From Clytia hemisphaerica (taxonomy: Eukaryota; Cnidaria; Hydrozoa; Leptothecata; Clytiidae), in the NCBI GenBank assembly GCA_902728285.1, contig CACVBU010000073.1, positions 558,001 to 622,000 on the forward strand: DNA of 64,000 nt, read 5' to 3'. The position numbers and the translations under genes were made by a program. Positions 34,474 to 47,590 of this stretch are shown here, piece after piece; the first letter of the stretch is position 1, and each line of letters opens with the position of its first letter. Under the pieces are notes generated by a model. That model saw nothing but the letters and a program-made list of their open reading frames with translations, did no database searches and was not told where the DNA came from.

Positions 34474-37190
34474 GTGATGGCGATTTGGAAACTTTAGAAG
34501 TTACCTAAACATTTAGACATATCATTGTTTTATAGATTATTATTTATTCAATTTTCAGATACCGTATTATTTCGAATAAACGCCCGTTTATTTGATTTTT
34601 TTCGTTGACCTCTTTACCTAAGATTTAAATGTAAATTTCATTGGTTGCAGACAAAAATTGTATCAAAACTGCACTGATTATAATAAACGAGTCATATCTT
34701 CCTTCAATCTTAATCAATCTTTTCGTTAAAAGTCGCACGTTCCTTCGAAGGGGGCGTTTATTCGAGGGGCGTTTGAAAGAAGGGAGGGGTTTATTCAAAA
34801 CAATATATAGTATAATATCTTCCTGCTGACAATTTTCCCCAATAACATACACACTTTCTTTATAAGAATAGTTTACATTCGCTAAGGGTAAAGTATTCTT
34901 AAGAATTAGCCAAAATTGAGGGTGAAATATTCTTAATGTAATAATATCTTTAGTATCTTTTCGGATTTTAACGAATCTTTAACTAAATTATGAATTCTAT
35001 CTAGATTCCTACTTTAGTCCAACAGTTCGGACATTTTTTTTACAAATACAAAATTCTGATGAGGGTATTTGTATGGTACTTTTTTTGGGTATTCTTACGA
35101 TTTGGCCAATTTTCACCCTGATATTCTTACAAGATATTCTTATAAAAAGTGTGTATTTGAGAAAGATTTTTTTTTTCGAATTTTCAAGTCACAAGTCCCT
35201 CGCCTATAATCTATTTATTATGAATGTAATTGATTATAAAAACTTTCTTAGGAATTTACAATAGAATATATATTTTTCATTATTTATCAAATATAAAGTT
35301 TTATAAAATCTGCAAGTTTTTATAATCAAAGAGCTCTTGTTAATTAAAAACAATTATTAAAACAATTTAGTTTAGTTTTCTTTTCTTCGTATCTAATTTT
35401 CCCAGCTTTTTATTTGAAAAACTCTTTTGGTGAAAGTTAAGAAAAAATTAAAATATGGTCGATTACTATATCAAAGTCAAGTAATTTTTCTTTAGAGAGA
35501 TTAAATGTTGGTGAAAATTTCGACCCTTGTAGAGACTAATTTGAGTTTTTGTTGTTTTTGTGAAAGGGTGAAAAACGACTCTTTAAGTTATCCATGTCTT
35601 GGTAGGAACTCCTACGCATACAGTAGCTTCTCCTAAGAGTCCTTTGTTTCCATCCCATTTTCCTCAAAGTGAATCAGTTTCCATTATCCTGATCTCCCTA
35701 GTAGAATTACTCCTAAATCCCCAATTGTAGCTTCTTAAAGAAGAACTGAGATAGCCAATTAGGGAATTAAATCACTATATAGCTTCAAAACTTGATGGTA
35801 AAAAAGAAAAGGTGATAGAAAAATTAAATAATAGCAGAGATAAAGAAACCAAACAAGAAAGTTTACCTTTAAACGTTCTTCTTTTCTTCGTGTTCTTCTT
35901 AATGTGTTATGAAATTGTCTGGTTTCGTTCGCGCACATGCACACGTGAAATTTTTTTTTCTCCCGCGCATTCACGCATCTTTATGAACCAAATCCACCAA
36001 AATACTAAAACGCATTCTGGTTTCATCATTTTACGGTATAGCTGCCAGCCCGGTTCGAATACACTGCGGAAACCGAGATCACCTTCTACTGTATGGTACA
36101 GTGCGTTTTCCCAGCTAAAAGCTTTCACAACCAACAAACAGCGCACAAGATTTTATTTTTGCTTGGTTAATATCTTTTTAACGTATTTGCTCAACTGGAT
36201 TTACTTGAGGGACATTGTTTGCTACTGAATGAATAACTATCAAACTACTGATATTAGATCAAACCTTATACAATTGTCAGAATGGACGATGGACATCTTC
36301 AATGACAGTTTGTTACACACACACACACACACACACAGACAGAGTGTTATGCGCTGCTCTAACGAAACCCTGCTGATATTATAAAGGCATAGACAAAAGG
36401 GAAATTGACCATTAATTCATATTGTTTACCTATATAGTGATTTCATTTTGAAGGAAATTAAATTGAAATTTTTGGTGGAAAGACAAAACCCAGAGTACCC
36501 TATAATTATATGGATATTGCATGCGCCGAAAGTAATTTTTCAAAGAGTAAGCCTTGCGCCAAAACGTGCCAAAAACTGGTACCAACATCGAGTTTCTTAC
36601 AAAAGGTTTAGTGAGTGAGACATGCCAATGAAAATATACTATGACTAACATGAACTGATTCATTCTCGTGGACATTTGAAGCACAGTGTTACAGCAAAAA
36701 AAAATGGTTGTGCATGGGAAGCAGCGAGCAGAAAAATGTAAACAGAAGCGGAAAAAAAGCCGAAAACGATGGATTATGAAGTATTTGATGCTATTTTGTG
36801 AATAATTCTTTACGCCAATATTGAAGCTTATAAAGCAAACTTTGAAAATGCTGTTTATGTCACTGTGTCAGAACGGTACTTCGATATGTAATGTACGCCG
36901 AAGATTTTCAGCCTCATATTATGAACAGATTCGAACACTCTCTCTACTAATACCACCACGGCACATTGTACCGTATTGATGTTGAACGCAGGAGTATACT
37001 TTGCTCAAATCAAAACTGAACAAACTTTTTGACTTTTTAGAACCAGACGTCCAATAAAATACAAACACAATGTTGTACCTACCTGTGAAGTGAAAAGTTT
37101 TTAACCATGTTGACGGTGGTTACAACAGGACACGGTATCTGAAAATTCCCCTGGCAATTTTGAGAGCAACTATCAAATTCATATCTTTAC
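34474..37190. other. Non-coding 5' flank of the MULE gene
   Basis: Contains an imperfect inverted repeat around CGAATAAACGCCC (about 34559-34800), a (CA)n run at 36315-36338, and the 33-bp shared sequence at 36078-36110, preceded by a tRNA B-box-like GGTTCGAATAC at 36052. No gene recognised. Confidence 0.45.
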
Positions 37191-37291
37191 TTACTTGTGT
37201 TACTTGTGTGGTTGTTCGAGCATCCTGCTTCAGGTAAGGTTCTTGGTGAACCACGCCTCTGTGTGATCAATCTGTCGAGAGAAAAAGAATC

Positions 37292-39257
37292 TCAGCAGAT
37301 ATTTTTCATGTCAATTATTGAATTGGAATTAGCTCTCCTGCACCCAGTATATCCATGGATCTGGGGTTCATCTGGGATAGACTTAAGGTGTGTGTCCAGG
37401 GCTCTTTTGAATTTATCGATAGAAATGTTTTTGAGGTTTCTGATGCTCTTTGGCATAGCATTAAAAAGTTTTGCACCTTGCACTGCAAGTGTGCTGTCTC
37501 TAAATTTTGATGTTTGGTTCTTTGGAATTGACAGTGTACACATCCGGCCCAGCCGGGGGTTTTCAGTGGTTTTGATACCATTTACAGTAGGTACAATCTT
37601 TTCCATCACCTTCCAGACGTACATTATTCTGTAGCGTTCTCTTCGCCTTTGAAGTGAGTAAATTTTTGTCTGTTTTAGACACTCCCAATAATTGTTTGGG
37701 GTGCCATTTATCTTTCGTAAGAAGGACTTTTGAATATCTTCAAGTCTCTGAATGAGACCAACTGCATTTGGGCTCCACAGAACGGAGCAATATTCTAATA
37801 TTGGTATCACCAATGATTTATATAGTGTGGTCATACAATTTAAAGATCGTGAAGAAAAAGTTCTCAGGATCCAAGATGTTAAGTTTTTAGCCTTTTCGAT
37901 TACTGCAGTAATTTGCTTCTGAAATGTGCAATTACTGTCCATAAGGATTCCAAGGTCTTTCACAACATCTTTGTTTTCAATCTCAACACCAGACGGTGAT
38001 GTATAGCTTGTTTGAGTCTTGATCTCATGGTTCTTTCCATAGCGCAAGAGTTCAAATTTTATATCATTCAGCTTCATGTTGTTGTCATCCGTCCATTTAT
38101 ATATTCTATCAAGATCTTTTTGAAGTAGGACAGCATCCTCTAGAGTTTTGACTTCCTTTGTGGCGCGAGTGTCATCAGCGAAGGATTTGAGAAAGCTGTG
38201 CACCACTTCCTTGTCAATATCCCCAATCAATATGAGGAAAATCAAAGGTCCCAAAACACTACCTTGAGGGACTCCTGAAATGACCTGTTGTGGTTCAGAA
38301 GTGACACCATTCACTAGCACTGATTGTTTTCTCTCTGTTAGGAAGGACTTTAGCCACTGTAATAATTTTCCATCTATTCCTAGTTTCTTTATTTTTCGTA
38401 GGACAATTGAATGGTCTACTTTGTCAAAAGCCTTTGAAAAATCTAGGTACACAACATCCGCATTAGCATCTTCGTCCAATATATTTAGTATCAGGTCATA
38501 TTGTTCCAAAAGCTGACTCAAACATGAACGTCCGCTTCTGAATCCATGTTGATTGGGATTGAACAGATTATTTTCATCCATGTGCTTTACAATATGTGCT
38601 CTGAGTACTTTTTCAAATATCTTGATGACATGGGATGTTAGGGCTACTGGTCTATAATTTGATGCCAGTGATCTGCTACCTCCTTTGTGGATTGGTGTGA
38701 TTGTGCATCTTTTAAGTTCGTCTGGGACAATCCCTTTGTCCAAACTTTGTCTCCAGAGGATACAAAGAGGAATAGAAAGTTCTTCTTTGCATTGTTTGAG
38801 AAAGGTTGCAGGGAAACCATCGGGACCTGGTGCTGCAGTTTGGGACAGATCGTTGATTGCTTTTATTAAATCATCTTCTGTAACTTGTAGATCTGAAATG
38901 ATATCTACGTTGACTTCATCATTTTCACTCTGTATTATATCGAATGGTTTTGGTGTACTGAAGACGGAAACATATTGTCTTGACAGAATTTCAGCCATTT
39001 CTTTGCTTCGTTGCGTCAATTCACCATTTGTGTTCAGCAGAGGGCCAATTTTCGTTTTTATCTTTGCTTTCTTTCTCGCATAAGCAAAGAAATATTTTGA
39101 GTTTTTCTTTATGGAATTGATTGCTATATTTTCAACATAACACTTGGAATCCCTAAATGATTTTTGTAAGTCCTTTTCAATTGTCAAAAGTTCCTTTGTT
39201 ATTTTAGTCTTCTTTGATTGGGACGTGCATTTTAAAAATTGCTTTGTAATTTTTGGA
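37292..39257 (-). CDS. 5'-truncated LINE reverse transcriptase (CR1/L2-like)
   Basis: The frame is open on the minus strand from about 39257 to a stop at 37292; the listed start is a truncation point, since in-frame residues KITKQFLKCTSQSKK run to a junction with a different repeat. The endonuclease is missing. The RT is complete: NYRPVALTSHVIK, NQHGFRSGRS, YLDFSKAFDKVDH, WLKSFLTERKQ, ISGVPQGSVLGP and catalytic FADD. The C-terminal part has LEYCSVLWSP and DIQKSFLRKI. No stops or frameshifts in about 650 codons, so insertion is recent. 5' truncation is normal for LINE insertion. Confidence 0.85.
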
Positions 39258-40444
39258 CCTACCCCGGTGGGGTGAAGGTCCTATAAATTAACCCGTGTTC
39301 GTTAGTTCGTTCGTTCGTTCGTTCGTTCGTTAGTTACCAACTTTTCTCGAGATTGGCTCATTCAATTTTTCTGATTTTTTGCACAAACAAAGGTGCATTA
39401 CTATAAACCCTCGAATGTGACGGAGCCCGATTTTCGAAAAAAAAATTTTTCCGGCCGGTAGAACCGGAAATGTCCCGAAAAAAGCGGTTTTTTGAGATTT
39501 TCTCGAGATTTTATCATTAGTTTTTTGCGATTTTTTGCACATAGATGCACATTAGTACTGCCGAAAAGGTGTCGAAAACCGTTTGCAGAAAAAAAAAATT
39601 TCCGGTCTGTAAAACCGGAAATGTGCCGGAAATCGTCGTTTTTTCACATTTCCGTCACATTTTTTCAACTTATTTAATTGTTTCTTTACAGAAAAATGTT
39701 CTTTATGATGATGCCCAAAACTTAGCATCGTTTGATTTCCAAAAAAATCATCCTTTGAATCCGGAACTCCTTAAAAATCGCCGGAACAGCCGAAAACCGG
39801 CGTAAAACGGTTTTCCTTCATTTTTTGGTCAGCCCCGGTGACCCTTCAAATCGGTTCCGCGATTTTTTTTCCAGCAGCGCATTTGGATTTGTGTTTTAAC
39901 TCCGATTTTTTCCCGATTCAATTTTTGGACAACCGGGTTATAATGATATGTGTGCGTCGGGATGCGTTGTAATTTCATAATGATTTCATATAGCGCGTCG
40001 GCGTTATTGCATCAGCCGTTATCTCCCTTATATTGCGCCACCTCTTCCGAAGCGTACTGTGGACAATTTTCTGAAATATTTGAGTAAATTCGCAGTAGTA
40101 GCTGGCTAAGTTGTTTCACAAACGTGATGGTTGAATGGCTGGAAGAAGAGTTCAAACGGAAAGTGATATTGACTATCCGTAGATCTAACACGATTTTTTT
40201 TCCTATCCGTAATTCCGTTTTCAGGGGGTAGTGGGTCATTAACAGTTAGGTAGGGTCAGGGTTGCTAGTAACGGCTTGTCACTGTGCCGGGTGCATACTC
40301 GGCGCCTTGGGCCCCGCAGGGTTGCTAGTAACGGCTCGAATTTCAGTCAGGTTAAAAAAGGGGTACTTTTACCCATATTATAATAACATTACCCCCGTCT
40401 TTTTTGTCATTCTATAAGTATTTCCAAATTTCGTCTTCTGGTGT
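39258..40444. repeat. Repeat region: (GTTC)n and about 200-bp degenerate repeats
   Basis: A GTTC/GTTA run at 39298-39335 is followed by two or more imperfect copies of a segment with TTTCTCGAGATT, GCAC...GCACATTA and GGTAGAACCGGAAATGTCCCG / GGTCTGTAAAACCGGAAATGTGCCG (39345-39660). GGGTTGCTAGTAACGGCT occurs twice at about 40259 and 40319. No gene. Confidence 0.55.
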
Positions 40445-40527
40445 GCGAGTGTGGCTCAACGGATAGCGTGTTGGCTTCCGAATCAGAAGGTCTTTCTTTA
40501 GTGGTGGTTCGAATCCGACCCGGTGCG
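40445..40527 (+). tRNA. tRNA-derived sequence (SINE-like head), not a clear functional tRNA
   Basis: A-box TGGCTCAACGG at 40452-40462 and B-box GGTTCGAATCC at 40506-40516 have normal tRNA spacing. The anticodon-stem region GGCTTCCGAATCAGAAGG resembles an Arg tRNA. The acceptor arms (GCGAGTG / CCGGTGC) and anticodon stem pair poorly, so it is more likely the Pol III promoter head of a SINE or a tRNA pseudogene. Confidence 0.45.
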
Positions 40528-40808
40528 ATGATTTGATTGGTCGAAAAATGATTGACAGGTATCAAAACTCAGTCAGAAATGAGAAACTAAGTCTCAAACA
40601 GTCAGAAGAAGCAAAGATACAGAAGAAAGATAGGGAAGGAAAAAGAGTAGAAGGAGTGTTAGATATACGGATAGTAGTTATCACCTACCAGTTCAAACAG
40701 TCTCAACTTTCATCATTTCATTGAGTATTCATTGAGGTGAGAGTTTTTTATTTATATCAAAGTTTATTGATTCCTTTTCAAAGTTATTTTCAAAGAAGAT
40801 AGCAGCAA

Positions 40809-42233
40809 GTGTACACTGGTACATTTACCTCACTTGCAAGTTATCAAAAAGATAGCATTAAGCTTGTCTGTGTTATATATCAGACAAGCAGCTACACCCT
40901 GAGAGGTTGCATGCGAGCTCCTTGCATCCTCTTACTTATCATACTTAACTTGCTAAACCTACTGAACCAATTGTCACACTTGTCAAACTTGAATAACCTG
41001 CAAAATCTACCAAACGTTCAAAACGTGCAAAACCTGCCAACTGTTCGAAACTTGCGAAACCCACCAAACGCAAACGTTTACTTCACACATCCTAATCTCA
41101 GCTTACATATCTCAGCATCTCAGCTTACAAAACTCAGCTTCTCAGCTTACACGTCGCATCGTCCGATCTACTTAGCCCTATTAACTTATACTCCCTGCAA
41201 AACAAAAACAAAACTCTTATTTCTGAAGTCAAATTTGAAAAACATGTTGAGTACGCAAACTTATCATATTTCAAAAGCTATTTTAGGCTCATTTAATCAA
41301 GCGAACGAGGAATTATTTGGCGAAACAGCTGGAACTCAATGCAGCGTTAACTGCCTGTATGCTATTTTTTGGTCTAATTTTCGACGCGTTAATCTTTGGA
41401 AGACTACAGACCTTGACAGAATCTTAATTGAAGGAGATAGATTATACAAACAGCTTGATACAAACTCCCATCTTTCTGTTGATGAGATGCCGCGTTTCAT
41501 TGAAATAAACGGTGTCATAACTAATTTCAATTTTTTGAATTTTGCAAATGGTGAAGCGAACCTAAATAATGATGATCCTTTCCTTCAAATCCCTCTGAGT
41601 GAATCTGAAAGTCTAGAATTCAACGCCTTAATGATCATTAATGGTTTTACTATCACAATTATGAGTCGGCCTCAGGGTTACTTTATCTTTGACTCGCATA
41701 GTCGAAATGAACTCGGATTGCTTGATCCCTCAAATGGAAAATCATGTCTTTTAAAGTTTGATAACGTTTTTGAACTTGAGAAATACATCCAATTTTTTTA
41801 TTTACGACAAATGGAAAAAGACAGTACTTACTTTGAGATTCAATTTATTCAAGTCAATGAACTCAAAGAAGAGCTTAAAGACATTCTCCAACGAGACTTT
41901 TCAGCATTTGTAAGAAATTATTCAAAGAAGCGCAAAAATGATGGCGTAGACGGAAATGATTCTAGTGGTAAGCGTCAAAAAAAACATCAAGAAAGTAATA
42001 GAGCATGGTACAAAAAAAACAAAGAAACTATTATTGAAAATAACAAAACCTATCGTTCCCGAAACAAAGAGCAAATCAATGAAAAAAGAAAATATCGTTC
42101 CCAAAACAAAGAGAAAATAAAGGAAACAAATGGAATCTACCGAGCCCAAAACAAAGAGAAAGTTAATGAAAAAGATAGAATCTATCATCAAAATAACAAA
42201 GATCAAATAGCGGAAAAAAAAATCAAACTATGA
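40809..42233 (+). CDS. Helentron OTU-like cysteine protease part
   Basis: The start is uncertain; the conserved part begins near ATG 41244 (MLSTQTYHISKAIL). GTQCSVNCLYAIFW carries the likely catalytic Cys, and GYFIFDSHSRNE the likely catalytic Asp/His pair, as in OTU/C76-type proteases of Helentrons. The C-terminal 90 residues are five or six imperfect repeats of a (Y/W)(R/K)xxNKExIxExNK unit. The frame ends in an A-rich run at 42215-42245. Beyond it, the Rep frame is open upstream of 42307 with the same NYEKI-type repeat, so this was once joined to Rep by read-through and is now frameshifted. Confidence 0.75.
   Translation: MYTGTFTSLASYQKDSIKLVCVIYQTSSYTLRGCMRAPCILLLIILNLLNLLNQLSHLSNLNNLQNLPNVQNVQNLPTVRNLRNPPNANVYFTHPNLSLHISASQLTKLSFSAYTSHRPIYLALLTYTPCKTKTKLLFLKSNLKNMLSTQTYHISKAILGSFNQANEELFGETAGTQCSVNCLYAIFWSNFRRVNLWKTTDLDRILIEGDRLYKQLDTNSHLSVDEMPRFIEINGVITNFNFLNFANGEANLNNDDPFLQIPLSESESLEFNALMIINGFTITIMSRPQGYFIFDSHSRNELGLLDPSNGKSCLLKFDNVFELEKYIQFFYLRQMEKDSTYFEIQFIQVNELKEELKDILQRDFSAFVRNYSKKRKNDGVDGNDSSGKRQKKHQESNRAWYKKNKETIIENNKTYRSRNKEQINEKRKYRSQNKEKIKETNGIYRAQNKEKVNEKDRIYHQNNKDQIAEKKIKL
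40947..41075. repeat. 9-bp-period repeat at the Helentron 5' side
   Basis: About fourteen degenerate 9-mers in register, such as AACTTGCTA, AACCTACTG, AACCTGCAA, AACGTGCAA, AACCTGCCA. The frame through it reads as a Leu/Asn-rich tract, but the true start codon of the protein is probably downstream. Confidence 0.75.
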
Positions 42234-42306
42234 AAAAAAAATAAACTATGAAAAAATACACTCAACTATAAACAAAAACTGTAATAATGATCTAGTTTCC
42301 AAATTT

Positions 42307-45300
42307 TTGAAACTTATTTATGAAGGTCCCTTTTACATTTGTGTTTGCTGTAACAGATGCCTCTATCGAAAAACAGTTATCAAATATGCACCTGAAAAAT
42401 ATGATATGCCACAAGAATATTATTATTCTGAAGTTTTTTCATTTGATGGCCAATTATACATTTGCAAAACATGCCATAGCAAACTTAAAAAAAATGAATT
42501 GCCATGCCAATCTGTTAAAAATAAACTTTGCCTCGATGAATTACCTGCTGAATTTCATACTCTTCGCAGGCTTGAAAAGATTTTGATTTCTCGCAGAATT
42601 TTATTCAAAAAAATTGCAATTATGCCAAAAGGTCAGTTCCCCAAACTCAAAGGTTCTATTTGTAATGTACCTATTGATGTTGAAGATATTGCTAATACTT
42701 TACCAAGAAGAGCAAATGATAATGGATTAGTCATTGTTAAACTCAAAAGGAAATTGGAATATAAAGGACATGTCGTTTTTGAACCAATCAGACCTGATTT
42801 CATTCAGCGCGTACTGAATTATTTCAAAGAGAACAACCCTCTTTATCAAGACATAGAAATTAATGTCAGCAATATTTCAAATGATGAGACCATTATACAA
42901 AATTCTGCAAATAATGAGGAAACGGACTCTAATGATAGTGACCAATTGAGTGAAATTGCTTCCAATGACGATAGCACTGAACCTGATGATCCACAAAATA
43001 ATGCTTCAGATTCTGAAGAGCTTGAGACAACCGACAACCCACTTGATGCTCATCGCTCAAATGCAAATGAAACTACTCTAATGCCTCACACTCCTTCTGA
43101 TGCAGAAGTAGATAATGAAATTTTGTCATTAGCGCCTGGTCAGGGTAAAAAACCAATTTCAGTCTTACATGATGAAAATTGTGAAATGCTTGCTCATCCT
43201 CATTTATTTCCTAAAGGTAAATTTGGTTACAAAGTTGAACGTGATGTTAAACTAAGTCCATCCAAATACTTCAACCAGCGTTTGTTGAACTACACACAAA
43301 AGTTTGCTTCAGACCCAGACTACATATTTTTTGCTAATTTTGTAACTCAGCAAGTGTCTTTGACCAATCAGATAAATGTCGCAATGAGAAAAGTTGCTGG
43401 CTCAAATTTAAATGCTGGTATGTTAAGTCAGAATTTCAAAGAAACAGTAAGGCAATTCATAGCAAATGATAAAGCTTTTGCCTTCATGAGTACTGTTAAA
43501 GGAACTCCAGCATATTGGAAAAAATTCCAGCAAGAAGTTTTAGCAATGGTTAAACAATTAGGACCACCAACGTTCTTTCAGACATTGAGTTGTGCAGACC
43601 TTCGTTGGAACGAACTCATCTCCATAATTTACAAACTCAAGGGTCAAAACGTAACCGATGAATTTATCAAGAATCTTTCTTATAACGAAAGGTGTGATTT
43701 ATTAAATAGTAACCCTGTACTTGTAGCAAGGCATTTTCAATACAGAGTAGAAGTATTTTTTAAAACGATTGTTTTGGACGGCCCACTCGGTAAAACAACT
43801 TTCTACGCTATTCGAGTAGAATTTCAAGTACGCGGAAGCCCTCACATTCATTCCTTTCTGTGGATTTTAAATGCACCAGTATTGACCAAGGAAACAAAAG
43901 ATGAGTACATTATGTTCATTGATAAAATAATCAAGGTCTATTTACCATCCGTAGAAGAGGATCCCGAATTATTTAACCTTGTGAAGACATACCAACTACA
44001 CCGCCATTCAAAAACTTGCCGTAAATATAAAAACACTCCCTGCAGGTTTTATTTTGGTAAATTTTTTTCTGAGAAAACAATAGTTTCTGAGCCCTTGCCA
44101 CAAGAACTACCACATGAGGAAAGAGAAGCCATACTTGCTCTGCGAAAAGAAGTTTTGACAAAAGTAAGGACTTACATCAATGAGAACCTTAATCCTGATA
44201 AAAGAAACTTTTTCAACCCTGATGGAGAAAATTTTAATCCAGTTCCTACCATCAATGAAGTCCTAGCTGAATTAGACATTCCAAAGGAAGATTATGAATA
44301 TGCTCTCTCTGTATCTGAAGATGAAGATTTTCACATTTACTTAAAACGCAATACAAATGCATGCTTTGTCAATAACTACTTTACAGAAGGTCTTAAAGCT
44401 TGGCAAGCAAATCTGGATATTCAACCAGTATTTAATTATTACAAAGCTGCAACTTACATGTGTGCATATCTTTCTAAAACTGAAGATGAAATATCTCATG
44501 CTATGACCCAAGCTGTTAAAGATGCTTTTGAAAATGGCGGTGACAAATATGAACAAATGAAATCTGTTGCGCATGCCTATGTGTCAAAGCGAGAAGTGTC
44601 AGTGCAAGAAGCAGTTTATCTCAGTATGCCACAGCTATGGCTTCGTAAGCTGTATCCAGGTGTAACTTTTGCAAATACTAATGTCCCAGAAAAGAGATTT
44701 AGAATGTGCCTTAGTGAAGATGAAATTAATGAGTTGCCTGAAGATAGTACTTCAATTTTCAAAAGTAATATGCTTGACCGGTATTGTGATAGACCAAGAG
44801 AAAGAACTGGACCTAATAAACCTATTGCTGAAATGTGTTATGCGGAATTCTTGAGATTCTACAGTGTTATATATAAAGAATGTAGTGAAAATGATTGCCA
44901 GCCTAATGAATTGGACGATAATTTGATAGAATCAAACCATCTCTCAAGCAACTACCCAAAGATTGTCAAACTTTGTTCAATGAAAGGTAAACTAAAATGC
45001 CGCAAAGTTCCACTTGTACTTCGACTTCATCAGCCTAACAGAAACAAGTACCCGGAAGATTACGCCCACCACCTCCTCATGCTGTACTTACCTTTCTTTG
45101 ATGAGAACGAATTATTGTCCCAAGAACACAATAATTATACTGCAAAGCTATTGGAACCAGGTGTCATTGAAAGGATTGAGAGAAACAGAGCTTTGATCCA
45201 ACCTTATGCTGGTTTAGTAGATGATGCATTAGAAAGGTACAGAAATGATTTGATTCTCAATATGAATGATTTTGAACAGCAGGAGAATGATGAAACAAAT

Positions 45301-46937
45301 GCAGAGCTTCAAAGTAGAGCAAACAATAATGAAGAATCAGATGATGAAAATAACAATGACACTACTCATGCCAGAGCTTCAATTCCAATGGAATCAATTT
45401 TGCTCCCAGATAATGAAGTAAATGCTCGTATTAGATCTCTAAATCACCAACAAAGAGAAGTTTTTGATGTAGTTCACAAATGGGGAAGAGATTTCGTTAA
45501 AAACCTTTCTTCAAAAGTGCCTAAATGTATTGAGCCATTTCATATTTTCTTAACTGGTGGTGGAGGCGTAGGAAAAAGCCATTTACTCACAACAATCTAT
45601 CATTCTTTGTCAAAACTTCTTATGTACAGAGGAGGAGAACCCACAAAAGAAAGAGTTTTAGTTCTTGCACCAACTGGCGTAGCAGCAATTAATGTCAATG
45701 GAACCACCATACACAGCGGTTTAATTATTCCTACTACAGATTTCTTTCCACTGAATGCATCATCAAAGCAAAATTTGCAAAAAAAACTTGCATGTGTGGA
45801 AGTTATTATGATTGATGAAATTTCCATGGTGTCTAGCCGCTTGTTTAGAAATATTGATGAAAGGTTACGCAAAATATTTGAAGTAGATAAACCTTTTGCT
45901 GGAAAGTCAGTTCTACTTTGTGGTGATTTATATCAACTGCCACCAGTTTTTAAAGATTTTATCTACAAACCGGATTGCTCCACAGTACATGGTATAATTG
46001 GGTTTGAATTATGGCGTAAATTCCAAATCGCTGAATTGACAGAGATCATGAGACAGAGAGATGATATTGATTTTATTGACCTCTTGAATCAAATTCGTTT
46101 AGGCGAGCTAGACAAAGAAAAGGAAGAACTTTTAAAATCTAGATTTATTGCAAAAGACAGTCCAGATTATCCCTCTGATGTAACTCATATCTTTGCAGAA
46201 AATAAACCAGTTGATGCATATAACATAGAAAAACTCAACGAATTACCAACTGAAAAGCATTTGATTTTTGCACAAGATGAAGTTCCTAAGCATTTAACAA
46301 ACCAAGATGTCAGATTTATTGAAACTGCAAAAGCAAGAGAAACAGGTGGTCTTGCCCGTGTATTAGAATTGAAAGTAGGTGCCCGAATTTTAATTTGCAA
46401 GAATATTGACATTACTGATAGACTGGTTAACGGTCAAGTTGGAACAGTAATGGATTTAAATATAACTCTGGTAATACCATATCAGGTGTCTATGTTAAAC
46501 TTGATGATGTTCTAGCAGGCAAAAAAGGACCTAATTTAGATCATGTGTGTAGACAAAATGATTGGATATTGATTGAAAGGGCAGAAGCCACTTTTAACAC
46601 AAGAAAAGAAAAGAAAAAGAAAAAGAAAAAGGAAAAACCTTTAATGGTTCGAAGAACTCAATTTCCTTTGGTCTTATCCTATGCATGTACAAGTCATAAA
46701 GTCCAAGGACTAACACTTCAATCAGCAGTAGTAAGTTTTGATCTATTATCGCAAAGATATTTCAATGAAGGTCAAATGTATGTTAGTCTATCCAGAGTAA
46801 CAAACATAAATGGATTGTTTTTGACAGGTGAATACGATAGAAAAGCTATCCGTTCGAACAACGAGGCAGGACTTGAATATGACGTTTACGAAAAGATAGA
46901 CCTTTGCATAAAGTTGAAAGTTTTTCTTCTGCTTTGA
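42307..46937 (+). pseudogene. Helentron Rep-helicase, broken by one frameshift
   Basis: Frame 1 runs 42307-46515 (1,402 aa), then the protein continues in frame 3 from about 46468 to 46937. N-terminus: zinc-finger-like CVCCNRCLY and DUF6570-like region. Rep: YFNQRLLNYTQKF, the HUH motif SPHIHSFLW near residue 510, and YMCAYLSK near 717 with two Tyr. Helicase: Walker A GGGGVGKSHLL near 1083, DEISM near 1170, then after the shift SGVYVKLDDV and SHKVQGLTL...YVSLSRV. All catalytic residues remain. Rep nicks and joins DNA; the helicase drives rolling-circle movement. A lysine-rich tract (46602-46637) is an added low-complexity stretch. Confidence 0.85.
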
Positions 46938-47583
46938 TTCCAGGCAAACATGTTCGAATTTCACTCCTTAATGTTCGCTCTTTGAAGAAACATGCAATTG
47001 ACATTACAAAGTGTAAAACTCTTATGAGCAGTGACTTATTATGTCTTACTGAAACTCAATTGTCACCTTCAAGTGATACAAATGAAGTTGATCAAATACT
47101 TGGTGATTTCAATATTGAATACAACAACAATTCTGTTAATCGATTCCAAAACAATGCATGTTGTTTTAATTCTTCAATTCAAATTTTAGAATGTAATAGA
47201 GCGGCAGGTTACACTTGTATCGAATTTTCAAAAGAAACCTTCAGTAACCGACCTATCAAACTTTTAATGTTGTACAAACCACCTGATTATTCAAGAAACA
47301 GTTTTCGTGAAGAATTGTTGGAACTTATAACATATGACGATATAGACATTGTTGTTGGAGATTTCAACATTGATGCATTAGATCCTGAAAACCATTCCTG
47401 AGTGAAGTACTTTCTTCATATAAAATGATTGTGGATGAACCAACCCATCTAGCAGGTGGTCTTCTTGACCATGTTTATTTAAAGAATAGCTTTACAGATA
47501 AAAAAGAAGTCAAGTGTTTTGTAAAGGACATGTATTTTTCAGACCACGATGGAGTTTGTTTTATCATATCAAACAACACTTAG
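46904..47583 (+). pseudogene. Helentron AP-endonuclease domain, frameshifted
   Basis: Frame 2 from 46904 gives VRISLLNVRSL, LLCLTETQL and VVGDFNIDALDPE, then a stop at 47399-47401. The domain continues in the next frame: LSEVLSSYKMIVDEPTH, LLDHVYL and YFSDHDGVCF, ending TAG at 47581-47583. GDFN and SDHD are the endonuclease catalytic motifs. It overlaps the helicase end in another frame, implying one more shift. Endonuclease fused after helicase is a Helentron trait. Confidence 0.8.
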
Positions 47584-47590
47584 TTTTTCA

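Noticed and set aside
35812..36228. 138-aa plus-strand ORF as a gene
   Set aside because: No domain, no splice support, and it includes the 33-bp repeated core, so it is likely repeat-derived.
40445..40527. A functional tRNA-Arg gene
   Set aside because: Promoter boxes are good, but acceptor and anticodon stems do not pair well, so it is kept only as tRNA-derived.
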